In this document: positions 54,701 through 64,000 of the stretch, piece by piece | Numbering within the stretch: position 1 is the stretch's first letter | Layout: each line of letters starts with the position of its first letter | Source of the DNA: Calendula officinalis | Taxonomy: Eukaryota > Streptophyta > Magnoliopsida > Asterales > Asteraceae | Assembly: GCA_963853835.1 (NCBI GenBank) | Contig: OY970821.1 | Coordinates: forward strand, 51,104,646-51,168,645 | Length of the DNA stretch: 64,000 bases | Direction of reading: 5' to 3' | Notes under the pieces: model-generated | The model's database searches: none | Seen by the model: only the letters and a program-made list of their open reading frames with translations | Told to the model about the DNA's origin: nothing | Translations under genes and position numbers: made by a program

Positions 54701-57700
54701 CCCATAACCAAGGCCATTGAACCATTATAACCACTACATGTCCATAACTCATATCGATGGCCCTTGAACCATTATAACTACTAGCCATGACCAATAGCCT
54801 ATAGATATCGATTTTAAAAGTAATAGGTGTCCATTACGCATAACAATCGTCCCTGAACCAGTATAACCACTAGATTTCCATAACTGATACCGATGGCCCT
54901 TGAACCATTATAACTACTAGCCATGACCAATAGCCTATAGATATCCATTTTACAAGTAATAGGTGTCCATAACCCACAACCAAGGCCATTGAACCATTAT
55001 AACCACTACATGTCCATAACTCATATTGATGGCCCTTGAACCATTATAACTACTAGCCATGACCAATAGCCTATAGATAACCATTTTACAAGTAATAGGT
55101 GTCCATTACCCATAACAATCGTCGTCGAACCATTATAACCACTAGATGTCCATAACTGACACTGATGGCCCTTGAACCATTATAACTACTAGCCTTGACC
55201 AATAGCCTATAGATATCCATTTTACAAGTAATAGGTGTCCATAACCCATAACCATGGTCCTTGAATCATTATAACCACTAGATGTCCAAGACTGATATTG
55301 ATGGCCCTTGAACCATTATAACTACTAGCCATGTCCAATAGCCTACAGATATACATTTTACAAGTAATAGGTGTCCATAACCCATAACCATGGTTCTTGA
55401 ACCATTATAACCACTAGATGTCCATAACTGATACTGATGGCCCATGAACCATTTTAACTAGTAACCTTGACCAGTACCCTACAGATATCCATTTTACAGG
55501 TAATAGGTGTCCATAACCCATAACCAAGGCCAGTGAACCATTATAACCACTACATGTCCATAACTCATATCGATGGCCCTTGAACCATTATAACTTCTAG
55601 CCATGACCAATACTCTATAGATTTCCATTTTACAAGTAATAGGTGTCCATAACCCATAACCATGGTCCTTGAACCATTATAACAACTAGATGTCCATAAC
55701 TGATACTGATGGCCCTTGAACCATTATAACTACTAGCCATGACCGATAGCCTATAAATATACATTTTACAAGTAATAGGTGTCCATAACCCATAACCAAG
55801 GCCATTGAACCATTATAACCACTACATGTCCATAACTCATATCGATGGCCCTTGAACCATTATAACTACTAGCCATGACCAATAGCCTATAGATATCGAT
55901 TTTAAAAGTAATAGGTGTCCATTACGCATAACAATCGTCCCTGAACCAGTATAACCACTAGATTTCCATAACTGATACCGATGGCCCTTGAACCATTATA
56001 ACTACTAGCCATGACCAATAGCCTATAGATATCCATTTTACAAGTAATAGGTGTCCATAACCCATAACCATGGTCCTTGAACCATTATAACAACTACATG
56101 TCCATAACTGATACTGATAGCCCTTGAACCATTATAACTACTAGCCATGACCAATAGCCTATAGATATCCATTTTACAAGTAATAGGTGTCCATAACCCG
56201 TAACCATGGTCCTTGAATCATTATAACCACTAGATGTCCATGACTGATACTGATGGCCCTTGAACCATTATAACTACTAGCCATGTCCAATAGCCTACAG
56301 ATATACATTTTACAAGTAATAGGTGTCCATAACCCATAACCATGGTCCTTGAACCATTATAACAACTAGATGTCCATAACTGATACTGATGGCCCTTGAA
56401 CCATTATAACTACTAGCCATGACCGATAGCCTATAAATATACATTTTACAAGTAATAGGTGTCCATAACCCATAACCAAGGCCATTGAACCATTATAACC
56501 ACTACATGTCCATAACTCATATCGATGGCCCTTGAACCATTATAACTACTAGCCATGACCAATAGCCTATAGATATCGATTTTAAAAGTAATAGGTGTCC
56601 ATTACGCATAACAATCGTCCCTGAACCAGTATAACCACTAGATTTCCATAACTGATACCGATGGCCCTTGAACCATTATAACTACTAGCCATGACCAATA
56701 GCCAATAGATATCCATTTTACAAGTAATAGGTGTCCATAACCCACAACCAAGGCCATTGAACCATTATAACCACTACATGTCCATAACTCATATTGATGG
56801 CCCTTGAACCATTATAACTACTAGCCATGACCAATAGCCTATAGATAACCATTTTACAAGTAATAGGTGTCCATTACCCATAACAATCGTCGTCGAACCA
56901 TTATAACCACTAGATGTCCATAACTGACACTGATGGCCCTTGAACCATTATAACTACTAGCCTTGACCAATAGCCTATAGATATCCATTTTACAAGTAAT
57001 AGGTGTCCATAACCCATAACCATGGTCCTTGAATCATTATAACCACTAGATGTCCATGACTGATACTGATGGCCCTTGAACCATTATAACTACAAGCCAT
57101 GTCCAATAGCCTACAGATATACATTTTACAAGTAATAGGTGTCCATAACCCATAACCATGGTTCTTGAACCATTATAACCACTAGATGTCCATAACTGAT
57201 ACTGATGGCCCATGAACCATTTTAACTAGTAACCTTGACCAGTACCCTACAGATATCCATTTTACAAGTAATAGGTGTCCATAACCCATAACCAAGGCCA
57301 GTGAACCATTATAACCACTACATGTCCATAACTCATATCGATGGCCCTTGAACCATTATAACTACTAGCCATGACCAATAGCCTATAGATATCGATTTTA
57401 AAAGTAATAGGTGTCCATTACGCATAACAATCGTCCCTGAACCAGTATAACCACTAGATTTCCATAACTGATACCGATGGCCCTTGAACCATTATAACTA
57501 CTAGCCATGACCAATAGCCTATAGATATCCATTTTACAAGTAATAGGTGTCCATAACCCATAACCATGGTCCTTGAACCATTATAACAACTAGATGTCCA
57601 TAACAGAAACTGATAGCCCTTGAACCATTATAACTACTAGCCATGACCAAAAGCCTATAGATATACATTTTACATGTAATAGGTGTCCATAACCCACAAC

Positions 57701-60700
57701 CAAGGCCATTGAACCATTATAACCACTACATGTCCATAACTCATATCGATGGCCCTTGAACCATTATAACTACTAGCCATGACCAATAGCCTATAGATAA
57801 CCATTTTACAAGTAATAGGTGTCCATTACCCATAACAATCGTCGTCGAACCATTATAACCACTAGATGTCCATAACTGACACTGATGGCCCTTGAACCAT
57901 TATAACTACTAGCCATGTCCAATAGCCTACAGATATACATTTTACAAGTAATAGGTGTCCATAACCCATAACCATGGTCCTTGAATCATTATAACCACTA
58001 GATGTCCATGACTGATACTGATGGCCCTTGAACCATTATAACTACTAGCCATGTCCAATAGCCTACAGATATACATTTTACAAGTAATAGGTGTCCATAA
58101 CCCATAACCATGGTTCTTGAACCATTATAACCACTAGATGTCCATAACTGATTCTGATGGCCCATGAACCATTTTAACTAGTAACCTTGACCACTACCCT
58201 ACAGATATCCATTTTACAAGTAATAGGTGTCCATAACCCATAACCAAGGCCAGTGAACCATTACAGCCACTACATGTCCATAACTCATATCAATGGCCCT
58301 TGAACCATTATAACTTCTAGCCATGACCAATACTCTATAGATTTCCATTTTACAAGTAATAGGTGTCCATAACCCATAACCATGGTCCTTGAACCATTAT
58401 AACAACTAGATGTCCATAACTGATACTGATAGCCCTTGAACCATTATAACTACTAGCCATGTCCAATAGCCTACAGATATACATTTTACAAGTAATAGGT
58501 GTCCATAACCCATAACCATGGTCCTTGAACCATTATAACAACTAGATGTCCATAACTGATACTGATGGCCCTTGAACCATTATAACTACTAGCCATGACC
58601 GATTGCCTATAAATATACATTTTACAAGTAATAGGTGTCCATAACCCATAACCAAGGCCATTGAACCATTATAACCACTACATGTCCATAACTCATATCG
58701 ATGGCCCTTGAACCATTATAACTACTAGCCATGACCAATAGCCTATAGATATCGATTTTAAAAGTAATAGGTGTCCATTACGCATAACAATCGTCCCTGA
58801 ACCAGTATAACCACTAGATTTCCATAACTGATACCGATGGCCCTTGAACCATTATAACTACTAGCCATGACCAATAGCCTATAGATATCCATTTTACAAG
58901 TAATAGGTGTCCATAACCCACAACCAAGGCCATTGAACCATTATAACCACTGCATGTCCATAACTCATATTGATGGCCCTTGAACCATTATAACTACTAG
59001 CCATGACCAATAGCCTATAGATAACCATTTTACAAGTAATAGGTGTCCATTACCCATAACAATCGTCGTCGAACCATTATAACCACTAGATGTCCATAAC
59101 TGACACTGATGGCCCTTGAACCATTATAACTACTAGCCTTGACCAATAGCCTATAGATATCCATTTTACAAGTAATAGGTGTCCATAACCCATAACCATG
59201 GTCCTTGAATCATTATAACCACTAGATGTCCAAGACTGATACTGATGGCCCTTGAACCATTATAACTACTAGCCATGTCCAATAGCCTACAGATATACAT
59301 TTTACAAGTAATAGGTGTCCATAACCCATAACCATGGTTCTTGAACCATTATAACCACTAGATGTCCATAACTGATACTGATGGCCCATGAACCATTTTA
59401 ACTAGTAACCTTGACCAGTACCCTACAGATATCCATTTTACAGGTAATAGGTGTCCATAACCCATAACCAAGGCCAGTGAACCATTATAACCACTACATG
59501 TCCATAACTCATATCGATGGCCCTTGAACCATTATAACTTCTAGCCATGACCAATACTCTATAGATTTCCATTTTACAAGTAATAGGTGTCCATAACCCA
59601 TAACCATGGTCCTTGAACCATTATAACAACTAGATGTCCATAACTGATACTGATGGCCCTTGAACCATTATAACTACTAGCCATGACCGATAGCCTATAA
59701 ATATACATTTTACAAGTAATAGGTGTCCATAACCCATAACCAAGGCCATTGAACCATTATAACCACTACATGTCCATAACTCATATCGATGGCCCTTGAA
59801 CCATTATAACTACTAGCCATGACCAATAGCCTATAGATATCGATTTTAAAAGTAATAGGTGTCCATTACGCATAACAATCGTCCCTGAACCAGTATAACC
59901 ACTAGATTTCCATAACTGATACCGATGGCCCTTGAACCATTATAACTACTAGCCATGACCAATAGCCTATAGATATCCATTTTACAAGTAATAGGTGTCC
60001 ATAACCCATAACCATGGTCCTTGAACCATTATAACAACTACATGTCCATAACTGATACTGATAGCCCTTGAACCATTATAACTACTAGCCATGACCAATA
60101 GCCTATAGATATCCATTTTACAAGTAATAGGTGTCCATAACCCGTAACCATGGTCCTTGAATCATTATAACCACTAGATGTCCATGACTGATACTGATGG
60201 CCCTTGAACCATTATAACTACTAGCCATGTCCAATAGCCTACAGATATACATTTTACAAGTAATAGGTGTCCATAACCCATAACCATGGTCCTTGAACCA
60301 TTATAACAACTAGATGTCCATAACTGATACTGATGGCCCTTGAACCATTATAACTACTAGCCATGACCGATAGCCTATAAATATACATTTTACAAGTAAT
60401 AGGTGTCCATAACCCATAACCAAGGCCATTGAACCATTATAACCACTACATGTCCATAACTCATATCGATGGCCCTTGAACCATTATAACTACTAGCCAT
60501 GACCAATAGCCTATAGATATCGATTTTAAAAGTAATAGGTGTCCATTACGCATAACAATCGTCCCTGAACCAGTATAACCACTAGATTTCCATAACTGAT
60601 ACCGATGGCCCTTGAACCATTATAACTACTAGCCATGACCAATAGCCAATAGATATCCATTTTACAAGTAATAGGTGTCCATAACCCACAACCAAGGCCA

Positions 60701-63700
60701 TTGAACCATTATAACCACTACATGTCCATAACTCATATTGATGGCCCTTGAACCATTATAACTACTAGCCATGACCAATAGCCTATAGATAACCATTTTA
60801 CAAGTAATAGGTGTCCATTACCCATAACAATCGTCGTCGAACCATTATAACCACTAGATGTCCATAACTGACACTGATGGCCCTTGAACCATTATAACTA
60901 CTAGCCTTGACCAATAGCCTATAGATATCCATTTTACAAGTAATAGGTGTCCATAACCCATAACCATGGTCCTTGAATCATTATAACCACTAGATGTCCA
61001 TGACTGATACTGATGGCCCTTGAACCATTATAACTACAAGCCATGTCCAATAGCCTACAGATATACATTTTACAAGTAATAGGTGTCCATAACCCATAAC
61101 CATGGTTCTTGAACCATTATAACCACTAGATGTCCATAACTGATACTGATGGCCCATGAACCATTTTAACTAGTAACCTTGACCAGTACCCTACAGATAT
61201 CCATTTTACAAGTAATAGGTGTCCATAACCCATAACCAAGGCCAGTGAACCATTATAACCACTACATGTCCATAACTCATATCGATGGCCCTTGAACCAT
61301 TATAACTACTAGCCATGACCAATAGCCTATAGATATCGATTTTAAAAGTAATAGGTGTCCATTACGCATAACAATCGTCCCTGAACCAGTATAACCACTA
61401 GATTTCCATAACTGATACCGATGGCCCTTGAACCATTATAACTACTAGCCATGACCAATAGCCTATAGATATCCATTTTACAAGTAATAGGTGTCCATAA
61501 CCCATAACCATGGTCCTTGAACCATTATAACAACTAGATGTCCATAACAGAAACTGATAGCCCTTGAACCATTATAACTACTAGCCATGACCAAAAGCCT
61601 ATAGATATACATTTTACATGTAATAGGTGTCCATAACCCACAACCAAGGCCATTGAACCATTATAACCACTACATGTCCATAACTCATATCGATGGCCCT
61701 TGAACCATTATAACTACTAGCCATGACCAATAGCCTATAGATAACCATTTTACAAGTAATAGGTGTCCATTACCCATAACAATCGTCGTCGAACCATTAT
61801 AACCACTAGATGTCCATAACTGACACTGATGGCCCTTGAACCATTATAACTACTAGCCATGTCCAATAGCCTACAGATATACATTTTACAAGTAATAGGT
61901 GTCCATAACCCATAACCATGGTCCTTGAATCATTATAACCACTAGATGTCCATGACTGATACTGATGGCCCTTGAACCATTATAACTACTAGCCATGTCC
62001 AATAGCCTACAGATATACATTTTACAAGTAATAGGTGTCCATAACCCATAACCATGGTTCTTGAACCATTATAACCACTAGATGTCCATAACTGATTCTG
62101 ATGGCCCATGAACCATTTTAACTAGTAACCTTGACCACTACCCTACAGATATCCATTTTACAAGTAATAGGTGTCCATAACCCATAACCAAGGCCAGTGA
62201 ACCATTACAGCCACTACATGTCCATAACTCATATCAATGGCCCTTGAACCATTATAACTTCTAGCCATGACCAATACTCTATAGATTTCCATTTTACAAG
62301 TAATAGGTGTCCATAACCCATAACCATGGTCCTTGAACCATTATAACAACTAGATGTCCATAACTGATACTGATGGCCCTTGAACCATTATAACTACTAG
62401 CCATGACCGATAGCCTATAAATATACATTTTACAAGTAATAGGTGTCCATAACCCATAACCAAGGCCATTGAACCATTATAACCACTACATGTCCATAAC
62501 TCATATCGATGGCCCTTGAACCATTATAACTACTAGCCATGACCAATAGCCTATAGATATCGATTTTAAAAGTAATAGGTGTCCATTACGCATAACAATC
62601 GTCCCTGAACCAGTATAACCACTAGATTTCCATAACTGATACCGATGGCCCTTGAACCATTATAACTACTAGCCATGACCAATAGCCTATAGATATCCAT
62701 TTTACAAGTAATAGGTGTCCATAACCCGTAACCATGGTCCTTGAACCATTATAACAACTAGATGTCCATAACTGATACTGATAGCCCTTGAACCATTATA
62801 ACTACTAGCCATGACCAATAGCCTATAGATATCCATTTTACAAGTAATAGGTGTCCATAACCCGTAACCATGGTCCTTGAATCATTATAACCACTAGATG
62901 TCCATGACTGATACTGATGGCCCTTGAACCATTATAACTACTAGCCATGACCGATAGCCTATAAATATACATTTTACAAGTAATAGGTGTCCATAACCCA
63001 TAACCAAGGCCATTGAACCATTATAACCACTACATGTCCATAACTCATATCGATGGCCCTTGAACCATTATAACTACTAGCCATGACCAATAGCCTATAG
63101 ATATCGATTTTAAAAGTAATAGGTGTCCATTACGCATAACAATCGTCCCTGAACCAGTATAACCACTAGATTTCCATAACTGATACCGATGGCCCTTGAA
63201 CCAATATAACTACTAGCCATGACCAATAGCCTATAGATATCCATTTTACAAGTAATAGGTGTCCATAACCCATAACCATGGTCCTTGAACCATTATAACA
63301 ACTAGATGTCCATAACTGATACTGATAGCCCTTGAACCATTATAACTACTAGCCATGTCCAATAGCCTACAGATATACATTTTACAAGTAATAGGTGTCC
63401 ATAACCCATAACCATGGTCCTTGAACCATTATAACAACTAGATGTCCATAACTGATACTGATGGCCCTTGAACCATTATAACTACTAGCCATGACCGATT
63501 GCCTATAAATATACATTTTACAAGTAATAGGTGTCCATAACCCATAACCAAGGCCATTGAACCATTATAACCACTACATGTCCATAACTCATATCGATGG
63601 CCCTTGAACCATTATAACTACTAGCCATGACCAATAGCCTATAGATATCGATTTTAAAAGTAATAGGTGTCCATTACGCATAACAATCGTCCCTGAACCA

Positions 63701-64000
63701 GTATAACCACTAGATTTCCATAACTGATACCGATGGCCCTTGAACCATTATAACTACTAGCCATGACCAATAGCCTATAGATATCCATTTTACAAGTAAT
63801 AGGTGTCCATAACCCACAACCAAGGCCATTGAACCATTATAACCACTACATGTCCATAACTCATATTGATGGCCCTTGAACCATTATAACTACTAGCCAT
63901 GACCAATAGCCTATAGATAACCATTTTACAAGTAATAGGTGTCCATTACCCATAACAATCGTCGTCGAACCATTATAACCACTAGATGTCCATAACTGAC
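45800..64000. repeat. 36-mer higher-order repeat (4,896 bp), highly homogeneous
   Basis: Rare variants recur at exactly 4,896 bp. AGCCAATAGATATCC (scored at CAATAG) is at 46911, 51807 and 56703, GATTGCC at 49761 and 54657 and again at 58601 and 63497, and ACTGATTCTGATGG (scored at GATTC) at 48358, 53254 and 58150. Using the GATTTTAAAAG anchor the monomer spacing pattern is 5-6-9-4-4-8, total 36, in units starting 46106, 51002, 55898 (shortened) and 59842 (runs off the window). Copies differ by only occasional substitutions, such as CTGATATTGATGG at about 55290 and CACTGCATG at 58950. The left limit near 45.8 kb is approximate. Confidence 0.93.
55898..59841. repeat. 36-mer HOR copy shortened to 29 monomers
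   Basis: This copy is 3,944 bp, 952 bp (7 monomers) shorter than its neighbours. Markers before 58150 keep the 4,896-bp spacing to the previous copy and markers from 58601 on are shifted by 952 bp. Sequence from about 58346 to 58430 matches both parental positions (near 53450-53540 and 54400-54485). Just after it, the left parent reads GATGGCCC and this copy reads GATAGCCC like the right parent. The crossover therefore fell in that shared stretch. Confidence 0.85.

Larger units (their letters stand above)
30177..64000. repeat. 136-bp satellite array, right block
   Basis: The same satellite in the same orientation resumes directly after the LINE A-rich tail and runs to the end of the window. 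It is more regularly organised than the left block. The variant monomer containing GATTTTAAAAGTAATAGG followed by ATTACGCATAAC is a useful anchor, found at 30562, 31514, 32466, 33010, 33962 and so on to 63650. The anchor spacings are multiples of 136 bp apart from a few small indels. No coding gene, RNA gene or inverted block is seen. The array continues beyond the window. Confidence 0.97.

Noticed and set aside
1..64000. CRISPR-like array (regular repeats)
   Set aside because: There are no unique spacers. The whole 136-bp period is repeated, neighbouring units are nearly identical, no cas gene is present, and the LINE shows a plant nuclear context.
1..64000. CCATAACCCATAACC in subunit A resembles a degenerate 7-bp telomere-type repeat
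   Set aside because: Only two tandem 7-mers per monomer, and the sequence is not the plant CCCTAAA repeat. Best read as an internal feature of subunit A.
45800..64000. The near-perfect 4,896-bp repetition as an assembly duplication artefact
   Set aside because: Not fully excluded, but copies carry private substitutions and one has a distinct 952-bp loss, which a simple duplicated contig would not show.

Overview
This window is nuclear DNA from a flowering plant, almost certainly from a heterochromatic block. It contains no host gene that I can support. About 61 of the 64 kb is one tandem array of a satellite with a 136-bp monomer (roughly 450 copies by arithmetic). All copies lie in the same orientation, and the array runs off both ends of the window. 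The only other sizeable content is one LINE retrotransposon fragment near 27.3-30.2 kb and a short SINE-like insertion carried along in several copies in the first 15 kb. The plant assignment rests on the LINE: its protein has the C-terminal reverse-transcriptase region and zinc-binding zf-RVT domain typical of plant L1-type elements. The wording of that domain resembles elements I associate with Asteraceae, but this family guess is weak.

The monomer has an internal three-part structure: subunits A (47 bp), B (47 bp) and C (42 bp). A and B are clearly related to each other, and C more distantly. The array is built into higher-order repeats (HORs) whose period changes along the window. These are a 7-mer (952 bp) near the left edge, a 2,456-bp unit (17 monomers plus the SINE-like insert) in three in-register copies at 3.8-11.2 kb, and an irregular zone to about 20 kb. 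Then come alternating 11-mer and 15-mer spacings at 20-25 kb and a 952-bp 7-mer again at 26-37 kb. A mixed zone at 37-45.8 kb holds two 89-bp monomers that lack one subunit. Finally a very homogeneous 36-mer (4,896 bp) fills 45.8 kb to the end, with one copy reduced to 29 monomers.

The LINE (27,334-30,176, plus strand) interrupts the 7-mer HOR. It is 5'-truncated: only the end of ORF2 remains, with one in-frame stop. It has a long 3' region containing an unexpected 396-codon stop-free frame, and it ends in an A-rich tail. No target-site duplication is visible, and about 145 bp of satellite is missing at the insertion point relative to the HOR register. The window therefore records a series of events: spread of the monomer, a retroposon insertion that became part of an HOR, several rounds of HOR expansion by unequal exchange, and a LINE landing in an already formed 7-mer array. 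I found no tRNA, rRNA, CRISPR array, bacterial-type operon or promoter. The short minus-strand reading frames across the array are by-products of the repeat, not genes.
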